DNA of 64,000 nt, from contig NZ_SMKW01000026.1 of assembly GCF_004348985.1 (NCBI RefSeq), positions 1-64,000 of the forward strand, written 5' to 3'. Under the pieces are notes generated by a model. That model worked only from the letters and a program-made list of their open reading frames with translations. It was not told the DNA's origin and ran no database searches. Source of the DNA: Saccharopolyspora elongata (GTDB taxonomy: Bacteria > Actinomycetota > Actinomycetes > Mycobacteriales > Pseudonocardiaceae). The position numbers were made by a program, and so were the translations under genes. Below are positions 37,613-46,093 of the stretch, piece after piece (position 1 is the first letter of the stretch; each line of letters begins with the position of its first letter).

Positions 37613-38835
37613 CGCTTGCTCACCGCCCACTGCGTCACCGGCATCGCCGGTCGCCAGCCGGTGTAGCCACCGATCGGCGCCGCGCGCTCCACCGAGATCC
37701 GGACCAGCTCACCGCCGTGGCGGCCGTACCAGTCGGTCACCAGCACCTCCAACTCCAATGTGACCGCGTTGACCACCAGCCGACCGCCTCGTCGTAGAGC
37801 GGCCCAGCACGCCTCCAGCGCACCCGGTGCGGTGCCACCGCCACCGATGAAGATCGCATCGGGTTCGTCCAGCCCGTCCAGCACGCGCGGCGCGGCTCCG
37901 GTGACGACTTGCAAGCCGGGGACGCCCAGCGCGCTCGCGTTCGTCGCGATGCGCCGTGCCCGGTCCTCGCGGTGCTCGATAGCGATCGCCCGGCAGGCCG
38001 GATCGCTGCGCATCCACTCGATCGCGATGCTACCGGCGCCCGCACCGACGTCCCACAACAACTGCCCGGGCGTCGGGGCCAGCCGCGCCAGCGTGATCGC
38101 CCGCACGTCGCGCTTGGTGAGCTGCCCGTCGTGTTCGAAGGCGTCGTCGGGCAGACCTGGCGTGCTGGGCAGGAGCTTCGCGTCGGGAGCCGGGCGGCAC
38201 TCGACCGCGATCACGTTGAGCGGACTCACCGCCGACTGGTCCCAGTCGTCCGCGGTGGAACTCGTCCGGCCCTCCTGCGCGCCGCCGAGATCGGACAGCA
38301 CCGTCATGCTGCTCGGTCCGTAACCGCGGGCCCGCAGCAGCGCGGCCACCTCGTCCGGCGTGCCGCCGTCGGAACTGAGGACCAGCAACCGGTTTCCCGG
38401 CTGGAGCCGGGGGTGCAGCAGCTCCACCGGCCTGCCGACGAGGCTCACGACGGCCGTTTCCTGCAGCGGCCAGCCCATTCTCGAGCAGGCCAGCGACAGC
38501 GATGACGGGTGCGCAACGATCCGCACGCGATCCCGGCCCAGCAGCTTCACCAGGGTCGCGCCGACCCCGTAGAACATCGGGTCCCCGCTGGCCAGCACGC
38601 AGATCGACCGGTCGGCGTGCGCGGCGAGCAAGCCGGGCAGCGCGGGCAGCATGGGCGTGGGCCAGGTCACCCGCCGCCCGCTCGCTTCGGGCACGAGGTC
38701 GAGCTGCCGCGAGCTGCCGAACAGCACGTCCGCGGAATCGACGATCTCCCGGGCGTGCGGCGACAGACCCGCTGCACCGTCGGCCCCGATGCCCACGACG
38801 TGGACGAGCTCCGGCTTCTCCTGGTGAACGGTCAC
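37609..38835 (-). CDS. cobL: Precorrin-6Y C5,15-methyltransferase, copy 2
   Basis: A protein of 408 residues. The CbiE half shows VHVVGIGADGAAGLSPHARE and SICVLASGDPMFYGVGATL. The CbiT half shows HDGQLTKRDVRAITLARLAP, LLWDVGAGAGSIAIEWMRSD and DAIFIGGGGTAPGALEACW. It has all features of a canonical aerobic CobL. It overlaps cobM copy 2 and is divergent in sequence from copy 1 at 13124. The two cobL/cobM pairs may have been acquired separately, or may work on different (cobalt-free versus cobalt-bound) intermediates. Confidence 0.94.
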   Translation of the reverse strand: MTVHQEKPELVHVVGIGADGAAGLSPHAREIVDSADVLFGSSRQLDLVPEASGRRVTWPTPMLPALPGLLAAHADRSICVLASGDPMFYGVGATLVKLLGRDRVRIVAHPSSLSLACSRMGWPLQETAVVSLVGRPVELLHPRLQPGNRLLVLSSDGGTPDEVAALLRARGYGPSSMTVLSDLGGAQEGRTSSTADDWDQSAVSPLNVIAVECRPAPDAKLLPSTPGLPDDAFEHDGQLTKRDVRAITLARLAPTPGQLLWDVGAGAGSIAIEWMRSDPACRAIAIEHREDRARRIATNASALGVPGLQVVTGAAPRVLDGLDEPDAIFIGGGGTAPGALEACWAALRRGGRLVVNAVTLELEVLVTDWYGRHGGELVRISVERAAPIGGYTGWRPAMPVTQWAVSKR

Positions 38836-38858
38836 TGCACCACCTCACCACGTCGCCG

Positions 38859-39266
38859 CTAGACCGTGCCGAGGACCTTCGTCACGGAGATCTCGATCAC
38901 CACGCGGGACGGGTTGGGGCGGGGCTTCTTGTAGCGCTGCTCGTACCGGGCCTCCGCATCGGCCACGGCGCCGGGATCGTCCCGCACCACGGCACGACCC
39001 TCCAATGTGGACCAGCGCCGCCCGTCGACCTGGCAGACCGAGGCGGGCACGCCCGCCGGCCCGGCGGCGAGGATCTGGCGCACCTTGTGCGAGGTGCCCG
39101 AGGAGATCACGCGCGCGACCGCCGACTCGACGTCGAGGGTCACACCCACCGGAACGACGTGCGGTGTGCCGTCGCGGCGCACCGTCGTCAGCGTGCACAG
39201 GTGCCGTTCCTGCCAGAATTGCACGAAATCCTCGCCCTTGCCGTCCAGCGGCGACTTCTGGCCCAC
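38859..39266 (-). CDS. F420-dependent biliverdin reductase-like (Rv2074 type) flavin-fold oxidoreductase
   Basis: A protein of 135 residues in the split-barrel FMN/F420-binding superfamily. The order FWQERHLCTLTTVRRDGTPH, VARVISSGTSHK, QVDGRRWSTLEGRAVV and YEQRYKKPRPNPSRVVIEI follows mycobacterial Rv2074, an F420-dependent biliverdin reductase, closely along its length. It would reduce a linear tetrapyrrole using reduced F420. It lies 23 bp upstream of cobL copy 2 on the same strand, so it may be co-transcribed with corrin genes. The substrate is inferred from homology only. Confidence 0.8.
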   Translation of the reverse strand: MGQKSPLDGKGEDFVQFWQERHLCTLTTVRRDGTPHVVPVGVTLDVESAVARVISSGTSHKVRQILAAGPAGVPASVCQVDGRRWSTLEGRAVVRDDPGAVADAEARYEQRYKKPRPNPSRVVIEISVTKVLGTV

Positions 39267-39323
39267 CGGTTTCCCTCCTGCTCGGGTTGGCGACCCGTGT
39301 TCACGAGCGCCCGCAGCCGCGCG

Positions 39324-40931
39324 TCACCCCCGGCGCGCACCGCCGCGGTCGTTGCGGGTGCCGTGGCCTCGCCGGGCACCGCGCCCGGACGGACCGTGCA
39401 CGCCGCGGCCGGCGCGATCTCCGTGCGCGCCTTCGGCGCTGCGGCCGCTGTCGCGGCGCACCTGGCCGTTGCCGTCCGCACGGCGCGGCCTGCGGCTCGC
39501 CCTGGGCTCGCCGACCTCGTGCTCGGTGCGCCGCTTCGCGCCTCGCGGCGCTTCGCCCTGCCTCGCACCGCGACTGTGCGGCGCACCGCCCTGCTTCGCG
39601 GGCCTGCTGCGCGGCGCTTCGCGCCGCTTCGGGTCGACGATGGCGACGCCGTCGGGTTCGCGGGCTCCGGTCAGGCGCGCCAGTTCGGCGTCCTCCGGGC
39701 GGACCGTCGTGGTCGTGGCCGTGACCCCGGCCTGGTTCGCCATCGTCCGGAAGGCCTGCTTCTGGTCGTCCGTGACCAGGGTGACGACGGTGCCGGTCGC
39801 GCCCGCACGGGCGGTTCGGCCCGCTCGGTGCAGGTAGTCCTTGGGGTCGGCCGGCGGCTCGACGTGCACCACCAGGCTGACGTCGTCCACGTGGATGCCG
39901 CGCGCGGCGACGTTCGTCGCCACCAGGGTCTCGGTCTCGCCGGTCTTGAACTCGTCGAGGATCCGGGTGCGCGCGTTCTGGGCCTTGCCGCCGTGCAGCG
40001 CCCCGGCCCGGATCCCGACCGCGCGCAGCTTCTTCGCGAGCCGGTCGGCGTGGTGCTTGGTGCGCACGAACATGATCGTGCGGCCCTCGCGGGCCGCGAT
40101 GCGGGCGAGCACCGCCTGCTTCTCCGCCGCGGACACCAGGAGCTGGTGGTGCTCCATGCTGTCCACGCTCGCCGCCGGGGGTGCCAGCGAGTGCACCACC
40201 GGGTCGGTCATGTAGCGCTCGACGAGCTTGTCGACGTCGCCGTCCAGCGTCGCGGAAAACAGCAAGCGCTGGCCGTCGGCCGGGACCAGGTCGAGCAGCT
40301 CCCGGACCTGCGGCAGGAAGCCCATGTCCGCCATCTGGTCGGCCTCGTCGAGCGCGGTCCGCTCCACTTCGGACAGCACGCAGGTGCCCTGGCGCACGTG
40401 GTCGGCCAGCCGGCCGGGCGTCGCGACCAGCACGTCCACGCCCCGGCGCAGGGTGTCGGCCTGCCGGGTGAAGGAGGTGCCGCCGACGACCTCGCGGACG
40501 TAGAGGCCGAGCGCCTTGGCCAGCGGCTTGAGGGCGTCCGTGACCTGCGTCGCCAGTTCGCGGGTCGGCACCAGCACCAGCCCGCGCGGGTGCAGCGGGC
40601 GGGCGTTGCCCTCCTGCATCGCCAGCAGCGGCAGGCCGAAGGCCAGCGTCTTGCCGGATCCGGTCTGGCCCCGGCCCAGTACGTCCCGTCCGGTCAACGC
40701 GTCCGGGATGGTGGCCGCCTGGATCGGGAAGGCCTCGACCATCCCGCTGTCGGCCAGGGCGCGCACCAGCCGCTTCGGCAGCCCGAGCTGGTCGAAGGGC
40801 GCCGGGTCGACGGCTGTGACGCCGACCTCGTCGAACAGGCTGCGCTTCGGCGCCGGCTGCTGGGATTGCGGGCGGCGCCGGCGGGGCCGCCGGGACGAGC
40901 GCGCGGGCGTGTTGTACGAACTTGATGGCAC
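39324..40931 (-). CDS. DEAD-box RNA helicase
   Basis: A protein of 535 residues from GTG 40931. The motifs are complete: Q-motif VEAFPIQAATIPDAL, I GQTGSGKT, Ia PTRELATQ, Ib TPGRLADH, II DEAD (TALDEADQMADMG), III FSATL, V VATNVAARGIHVDDVS and VI HRAGRTARAG. The N-terminus has a basic stretch (RRPRRRRPQSQQPAP) and the last 120 residues are Arg/Gly-rich, as in cold-shock or rRNA-assembly helicases. The 227-bp leader gap (40932-41158) contains a GGCCGGGA/TCCCGGCC hairpin and no gene. Confidence 0.93.
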   Translation of the reverse strand: MPSSSYNTPARSSRRPRRRRPQSQQPAPKRSLFDEVGVTAVDPAPFDQLGLPKRLVRALADSGMVEAFPIQAATIPDALTGRDVLGRGQTGSGKTLAFGLPLLAMQEGNARPLHPRGLVLVPTRELATQVTDALKPLAKALGLYVREVVGGTSFTRQADTLRRGVDVLVATPGRLADHVRQGTCVLSEVERTALDEADQMADMGFLPQVRELLDLVPADGQRLLFSATLDGDVDKLVERYMTDPVVHSLAPPAASVDSMEHHQLLVSAAEKQAVLARIAAREGRTIMFVRTKHHADRLAKKLRAVGIRAGALHGGKAQNARTRILDEFKTGETETLVATNVAARGIHVDDVSLVVHVEPPADPKDYLHRAGRTARAGATGTVVTLVTDDQKQAFRTMANQAGVTATTTTVRPEDAELARLTGAREPDGVAIVDPKRREAPRSRPAKQGGAPHSRGARQGEAPRGAKRRTEHEVGEPRASRRPRRADGNGQVRRDSGRSAEGAHGDRAGRGVHGPSGRGARRGHGTRNDRGGARRG

Positions 40932-41158
40932 GAAGAGACTCCCGAGATGCGGCACGTCACGGGGAGGCTTCGCGGAGACCGCGTGCGATCGCAAGGACGA
41001 GCCCGGCGCATTCGCGCCGATGGATGTGGATTCCGAGTCCGTCGACTCGTGGTCGGCCGGGAGGTTTCCCGGCCCGGTTCAGCGCCGAGTCTAGCTGATC
41101 ACGCGCGGTCGCCGGTGGCTGGCGTGCGCGGCGGCCGGACCCGGCGTTGAGACCGCGG

Positions 41159-42121
41159 TCACATCACATTTCCCGCTGTGGCAAGGAGAACCGTCAGTTC
41201 CTCGGGATCCGCCAGGTGCTCGTTGGCGCCGCGGGCGCGGAACCAGCCGGCGATGTTGTCCGCGTCACGTCGCAGGAATTCGAGCCCCCGCGGATTCGCC
41301 GCGAGATCGACCGCCTGCGGCAGGTCGATCAGCATCAGCCTGCCGTCGTGCACGAGCACGTTGTACGCGGACAGGTCACCGTGGGTGTAACCCTGCTCGG
41401 CCAGCACCACGAGCGCGTCGACGAGTTGCCGCCAGAGCTCGTCGAGCTCGTCCGGTGTTGGCCGCAGCGCCGCGAGCCGCGGAGCCGCCGTCCCGTCGGC
41501 GGAGCCCAGGAACTCCAGCAGGACCTCGGTGCCGACGCGCTGCACGGGGTAGGGCACCGGCACGCCGGCCAGCCACAGCGACGACAGCACGGTGAACTCC
41601 GCCACCGCCCACTGCTGCGCGATCATGCCGCGCCCGAACGAGCTGCGCTGCTGCATCGCCCGCGTCTCGCGGGACTTGCGCATCTGCCGGCCTTCGAGAT
41701 AGCCCGCGTCGCGATGGAACATCCGGTGGTCCATGTCTCGGTACCGCTTCGCCGCGAGCAGGCAGGAATTCCCACCGGGCAACGACCTGCGCAGCAGGTG
41801 CACGTCGGCTTCCTTGCCGGTCTTGAGCACGCCCAGCTCGTGGTCGACCGCGGCCAGCTCGGTCACCAGCCAGGGCGGGTGCGGACCGGGGCCGCGCTCC
41901 CCGGTGTCCCAGGTGGACCAGCGGTCGGCGCCGTCGGGCAGCGGTTGTGGTTCTGGCTCGTCGCGCAGCGCGGCGAGCAGGGCGCGTTCCTCCTCGGTGA
42001 GTCGGCCGCGCCGCATCGGCTCGTCGTCGAAGCGACGCTTCTTCGACTGCTTCGGCTTGCGGTTCTTGATCGGCTTCGTGATGCGGATGAAGTCCGGGTC
42101 GTACTCGTCGTACGCAGACAA
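41159..42121 (-). CDS. RIO-family serine/threonine kinase
   Basis: A protein of 320 residues. The kinase shows a P-loop-like LKTGKEADVHLLRR, catalytic YTHGDLSAYNVLVHDG and metal-binding LIDLPQAVDL, the RIO1 pattern. The N-terminal 100 residues are charged, with a KNRKPKQSKKRR basic patch. TTG 42121 is chosen because GAGGAG lies nine bases upstream and the protein then begins in a conserved acidic stretch (SAYDEYDPDF). No ATG or GTG in the frame fits. Bacterial RIO kinases have unknown substrates; ribosome-related roles are known only for archaeal and eukaryotic ones. Confidence 0.85.
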   Translation of the reverse strand: MSAYDEYDPDFIRITKPIKNRKPKQSKKRRFDDEPMRRGRLTEEERALLAALRDEPEPQPLPDGADRWSTWDTGERGPGPHPPWLVTELAAVDHELGVLKTGKEADVHLLRRSLPGGNSCLLAAKRYRDMDHRMFHRDAGYLEGRQMRKSRETRAMQQRSSFGRGMIAQQWAVAEFTVLSSLWLAGVPVPYPVQRVGTEVLLEFLGSADGTAAPRLAALRPTPDELDELWRQLVDALVVLAEQGYTHGDLSAYNVLVHDGRLMLIDLPQAVDLAANPRGLEFLRRDADNIAGWFRARGANEHLADPEELTVLLATAGNVM

Positions 42122-42348
42122 GATCTGGTGCTCCTCAAGCGGGACCTCCGCCGGGCACCGGTGTTTCAGCGCACGCGTGGCGGAGAGAGGCGGGTTCGGG
42201 GGCGGCTGCGCGGAATACGCACGCGCGCGAAGGCCACAAAGGCCACCATGGCGAACCCCCCTCCAGCTTTCCGAGCCATACCAACCGGCCGGAGCAAGTC
42301 TGATCGATCGACGGCCGCCGCCGCAACCGAATTTCCGCGCCCGGAAAG

Positions 42349-43092
42349 TCAGGCCCGGACGACGACGCAGAGCCCGCGCGCACCCTCTCGTTCCACCTGC
42401 AACCCGGCGTCGTTGGCGACGTCGAGGACGTCCTCGAGCGCACCGGGTTCCTCGGATGTCCGGGCCAGGGCCCGGGCCAGCTTCCCCTTGTGCGACTTGT
42501 TGTGGTGGCTGACGACTTTCCGCTTGCCCGCCGCGTCTTCGGACAGCACGCGAACCGCGACGGCGTTCGGCACCTTGGCCAGCGCCGAGTACGCGCCCGA
42601 CCGCAGGTCGACCACCAGCGCGTCGGCATCCGCGAGCACCGGCTCCAGCACCGGGCGCCACACGCCGCGCAGCGTCCCGAACCCGGGCAGCGCGCTGCCC
42701 CCGGACAGGCGGTAGGCGGGGATCGCATCAGTACCCCGGACCAGCCCGAACAGCGCCGAAGCGACGGCCAGCCGGGCATCGGCCCGCGCGCGCTCGGCGG
42801 CCGACAGCGACCGGACGTCCAGCGCGTCGTAGAGCACCCCGGTGTAGCGCTCGAGCGCCGGAGCAGTGGGCGAATCCCACAGCTCTGCGTTGCGCTCGAC
42901 CTCCTCCACCTGGCGCTCCGACAACCCCAGCGCGGTCAGGCTGGCGGGCACGTCATCGGCCAAAGTGGACAGTGCCTCGATCAGCTTCCGCCGGGTGGGC
43001 GTCAACTCCGGATGGGACAGGGCGTCGAGGTCCAGCGGCGCCCCCGCCCCGCCGAGGGCCTTGGTCTCCGAAGGAGGAAGCAGAACCAACAC
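42349..43092 (-). CDS. yaaA: YaaA family peroxide-stress protein
   Basis: A protein of 247 residues matching YaaA/DUF328. It starts MLVLLPPSETKALGG and contains AELWDSPTAPALERYTGVLYD (split at its middle), VVDLRSGAYSAL and the C-terminal signature KVVSHHNKSHKGKLARAL. In E. coli YaaA lowers free intracellular iron under hydrogen peroxide stress and binds DNA. The gene stands alone; 42122-42348 upstream of the kinase gene holds nothing recognisable. Confidence 0.9.
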   Translation of the reverse strand: MLVLLPPSETKALGGAGAPLDLDALSHPELTPTRRKLIEALSTLADDVPASLTALGLSERQVEEVERNAELWDSPTAPALERYTGVLYDALDVRSLSAAERARADARLAVASALFGLVRGTDAIPAYRLSGGSALPGFGTLRGVWRPVLEPVLADADALVVDLRSGAYSALAKVPNAVAVRVLSEDAAGKRKVVSHHNKSHKGKLARALARTSEEPGALEDVLDVANDAGLQVEREGARGLCVVVRA

Positions 43093-43158
43093 CCCACCAG
43101 GCTAAGCGGTCCCCAGACGAGGCAGACGAGCCCGGTGCGCAGCGCCTCACCTCCGGGG

Positions 43159-44088
43159 TCACGCAATTTCCATTGAAATCGAACCTCCAATTTCAATGGA
43201 AATTGCGTACTGGTGCTTCAACGCGGCTCGGATCCTCGCAACGACCTGGTCGAAACCCTCCCGGAGCTGGTCGTTCGTCACGACGATGACGACCCACCCG
43301 AGACTCCTGAGACGGTTCCGCCGGATCTCGTCGCGCTTGATCTGCGCCGGGTCCGCATGCCATCCCCCGTCGTACTCGACCGCGACCCGGGCGGCTTCGA
43401 AGGCGAGGTCCACGCGCGCGACGAATCCATCACCATCGAATACCTCCAGTTGCGGAACCGGGCGTAGTCCGCACAGCGCGAGTTCGACGCGGAGGATCGA
43501 CTCCGGCACGGACTCCGCGCGGCCGTCGAGATGTTCGAGCCGCATACGCGCCCGGACGATTCCATGATCCTTCCTGCCGACCAGGAAGCCCGCGATCTCC
43601 TCGATCGTGATGCTCCCCGCGTGCAACAGCGCGTCGCAGTACGCGACGGCTTGGGACATCGAGCGCTGCTTCAGGATGTCGAACGAAATGCGCGGAAATC
43701 CCGCCACCCCGATCCCACGCCACGACGAATGCTCGAAGTCGAAGGCTCGGGCAGCGGTGCAGCGGAGTCCTTTCCTGCGAAGCATCCCGTCCTCGCGGGG
43801 CACGATCACTTCGACCGGCGCCCTGAAATCCGCGAGCGGCACGCCACGCAGCGTCGCAGCGGATCGGCCGGTGATCACCGAGCCGCTCGGCAAGGTCATG
43901 GCCGCTGCGGCACATTTGAGCTCGTGCGTCAGCTGGGTATCGCAGGTGGTGTAGACCCCGTGCAGCACCTTGCGGAACGCGCTGCCCCGCAACTGCCAGT
44001 CGGTGAGACCCGCGGCAATGGCCTCGGAGCGGAGGAAGAGCTTGTGGGGGGTATCGCCGATTTCGGGAGGGAACGCTTGGAGTGTCAT
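43159..44088 (-). CDS. AbiEi-like N-terminus plus DUF559 endonuclease-fold protein
   Basis: A protein of 309 residues. The N-terminal part (LRSEAIAAGLTDWQLRGSAF, HGVYTT) is the winged-helix domain seen in AbiEi-type antitoxin-like proteins. The C-terminal part (FVARVDLAFEAARVAVEYDG, then RDEIRRNRLRSLGWVVIVV) is a DUF559/Vsr-like PD-(D/E)XK fold. Such genes are very common in actinobacteria and have no proven function. The last 15 residues (AISIEIGGSISMEIA) and the stop are encoded by a family A palindrome, so the original C-terminus has been replaced or extended. Nothing partner-like is adjacent. Confidence 0.82.
   Translation of the reverse strand: MTLQAFPPEIGDTPHKLFLRSEAIAAGLTDWQLRGSAFRKVLHGVYTTCDTQLTHELKCAAAAMTLPSGSVITGRSAATLRGVPLADFRAPVEVIVPREDGMLRRKGLRCTAARAFDFEHSSWRGIGVAGFPRISFDILKQRSMSQAVAYCDALLHAGSITIEEIAGFLVGRKDHGIVRARMRLEHLDGRAESVPESILRVELALCGLRPVPQLEVFDGDGFVARVDLAFEAARVAVEYDGGWHADPAQIKRDEIRRNRLRSLGWVVIVVTNDQLREGFDQVVARIRAALKHQYAISIEIGGSISMEIA
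43161..43208. repeat. Palindrome, family A, inside the 3' end of the DUF559 gene
   Basis: ACGCAATTTCCATTGAAAT (43161-43179) and ATTTCAATGGAAATTGCGT (43190-43208) are exact complements with a 10-base loop. The inner CGAA/TTCG of other copies is changed (CTCCAATTT). It overlaps the last codons of the minus-strand gene. Confidence 0.88.
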
Positions 44089-44138
44089 GTAGATGTAGAG
44101 GCGCGAGACCCTCGATCAGATACACCTCGTCGAAAATC

Positions 44139-44218
44139 TGTGGATAGGTCGACCCCCTTGTGGATAACTTCCGCAATTTCAATGGAAATCGAGGGTTCGA
44201 TTTCCATTGAAATTGCGG
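44139..44218. repeat. Palindrome, family A, with adjacent DnaA-box-like sequences
   Basis: CCGCAATTTCAATGGAAATCGA (44171-44192, two parts) and its exact complement (44197-44218) form 22-base arms with a four-base loop. Just upstream, TGTGGATAG (44139-44147) and TGTGGATAA (44159-44167) resemble DnaA boxes; the second is the exact complement of TTATCCACA. The palindrome ends 24 bp beyond the P450 stop. Confidence 0.85.
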
Positions 44219-44241
44219 GACCTCGAGTCGGACGGGTGACG

Positions 44242-45540
44242 TCAGGCGGGGGAGAGGGTGCGGTCGGTGGTGGCCGGTAGTGCGGACAGGCCGTGGATGA
44301 TCGACGTCGGGCGGCGGACCACCGCGCCCGCCCGGCGGAGCCCCGGCAGGCGGGTCGCCAGGCAGCGGAACGCGATCTCCGCCTCCAGCCGGGCCAGCGG
44401 CGCGCCCAGGCAGTAGTGGATGCCCGAGGAGAACGCGAGGTGATCCGCCCGGTCCGGGCGGGTGATGTCGAACCGGTCCGGGGCGTCGTGCACCGCCGGG
44501 TCCCGCCCGGCCGACGCCAGCACCGCCAGCACCGGCGTGTCCGCCCGGAGCCGGCGACCGGCCAGCTCCACCGGCTCGTGCGCGATCCGCATCGTCACCT
44601 GAACGGGTGGATCCCAGCGGAGCGTCTCCTCGACCACGGCCGACGCCATGCCGGGATCGGCCCGCAGCAGATCCCACTGCTCCGGGTGCTGCAGCAGCGC
44701 GAGGGTGCCGTTGCCGATCAAGTTGACCGTCGTCTCGAAACCGGCGACCAGCAGCAGGTCGCACAGCTGCACCAGCTCGGCGCCGGTCAGCTTGTCCTGG
44801 TCGAGAGCCGCGACCAGGTCGCTGACGATGTCCTCGCCGGGCTCCGCGCGGCGCTGCTCGATCAGCCCGGTGAACATCGCGTCGAGCTCGCCGAAGGACT
44901 CCCGCATCTGCCGGAGCTGGCGGGCCGATCGGACCCCGTCCAGCGCGCCGGCCAGCACCGTGCCGTGGTGCGCCAGCCGCTGCGCGTCCAGCGGCGGCAG
45001 CCCGAGCAGCTCGCAGATCACCCGGATAGGCAGCGGCCCGGCGAAGTCCCGGACCACGTCGAACTCGCTGCGCTCGGCGGCCCGGTCCAGCAGGTCGTGG
45101 GCGATCTGCTCGATGCGCTCGCGATAGGTCTCCAGGCGGCGCGGCCGGAAGGCCGGGGCGGCGAGCTTGCGCAACCGCGCATGATCGGGCGGATCGAGCT
45201 CCAGCAGCGAGAGCTGCAGGTCAACGGCGGCGGCCGTCGGATCGCCGTAGGAGCCGTCGCTGGTGCGCACGCCGAACCGCCGGTCCCGCAGCACCTCGTC
45301 GCACAGCTGGTGGGTCGTCGCGACCAGCACCCCGAGCTTGCTGCGCACCAGCGGCCCCTGCTCGCGCATCTGCCGGTAGAGCGGGTACGGATCGTCCCGC
45401 CACGGGGCGTGCAACAGGCGCGCCATCGGGTCGCCGCGCACGGCGAAGAGCCAGGTCAGCGCCCCCTGCGCGAGCAGGCGCGTGCGGAGGCTCCACTCCG
45501 CTAATCGGCCGTTGTCGCTGCGGGCCTGCTGAGCGGACAT
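44242..45540 (-). CDS. Cytochrome P450
   Basis: A protein of 432 residues from ATG 45540. It has the I-helix oxygen-activation motif LLLVAGFETTVNL, the K-helix ETLR, and the haem-binding FSSGIHYCLGAPLARLEAE with the axial ligand Cys377. This is a soluble class I bacterial P450 (CYP105/CYP107-like appearance). No ferredoxin, reductase or biosynthetic genes are adjacent, so its substrate cannot be inferred. Confidence 0.94.
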   Translation of the reverse strand: MSAQQARSDNGRLAEWSLRTRLLAQGALTWLFAVRGDPMARLLHAPWRDDPYPLYRQMREQGPLVRSKLGVLVATTHQLCDEVLRDRRFGVRTSDGSYGDPTAAAVDLQLSLLELDPPDHARLRKLAAPAFRPRRLETYRERIEQIAHDLLDRAAERSEFDVVRDFAGPLPIRVICELLGLPPLDAQRLAHHGTVLAGALDGVRSARQLRQMRESFGELDAMFTGLIEQRRAEPGEDIVSDLVAALDQDKLTGAELVQLCDLLLVAGFETTVNLIGNGTLALLQHPEQWDLLRADPGMASAVVEETLRWDPPVQVTMRIAHEPVELAGRRLRADTPVLAVLASAGRDPAVHDAPDRFDITRPDRADHLAFSSGIHYCLGAPLARLEAEIAFRCLATRLPGLRRAGAVVRRPTSIIHGLSALPATTDRTLSPA

Positions 45541-45615
45541 CGAACCCCCTACGTGAAACGGACACCTCGTTCGAGGTAACCGCACCCGCGGTGGCCCGAC
45601 AATGGGCCAACCGGA

Positions 45616-45969
45616 TCAGTGTCCGCTGGCCACGCAGAACTCGTTGCCCTCCGGGTCCCGGAGCACGGTCCAAGCCAGGCCGCCGGGCCCATCGTGCTCG
45701 CCGACCTCCGTGGCGCCCAGTTCGACGAGGCGGCGCACCTCGGCCTGCCGGTCGGTGGTGCCCAGGTCCACGTGGACCCGGTTCTTCCCGGCGCGCGGCT
45801 CCGGGACCTGCTGCAACCCGAGCGCCACCCCGCCCTCCTGGTTCGCGGCGAGCATCACGAACTCGCCGACGTCGAGGACGACGGAGGTGTCCAGGGCCTG
45901 CGTCCAGAAGTCGGCCAGCTTCCGGGGCGATGCGCAGTCGATCGTCACCATGCCGATGTTCAGTGCCAT
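45616..45969 (-). CDS. VOC-family glyoxalase-like protein
   Basis: A protein of 117 residues from ATG 45969. The fold is read from MVTIDCASPRKLADFWTQAL at the start, NRVHVDLGTTDR in the middle and VLRDPEGNEFCVASGH at the end, the full extent of the small VOC family. Function in this subfamily (dioxygenase-like, isomerase or binding protein) is unknown. It is an intact relative of the truncated gene at 36409. Confidence 0.85.
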   Translation of the reverse strand: MALNIGMVTIDCASPRKLADFWTQALDTSVVLDVGEFVMLAANQEGGVALGLQQVPEPRAGKNRVHVDLGTTDRQAEVRRLVELGATEVGEHDGPGGLAWTVLRDPEGNEFCVASGH

Positions 45970-46093
45970 GGCGCGGAAGATAGGCGCCGACCCCGACAGC
46001 CGCCGGGCGGCGCGGGTAATCCGCTGGTGGTGACCCCGGGGTGGGTCGCTACCCTGCGGTTGACGTATCGGGCCGGACGAGGAGCTAGTAGCC

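Noticed and set aside
43159..44088. DUF559/AbiEi-like gene as a defence or toxin-antitoxin system
   Set aside because: No partner toxin or nuclease gene is adjacent; such single genes are abundant in actinobacteria without shown defence function.
44139..44167. Chromosomal replication origin
   Set aside because: Only two DnaA-like boxes, and no dnaA, dnaN, gyrB or rpmH nearby; the boxes more likely belong to the repeat element.
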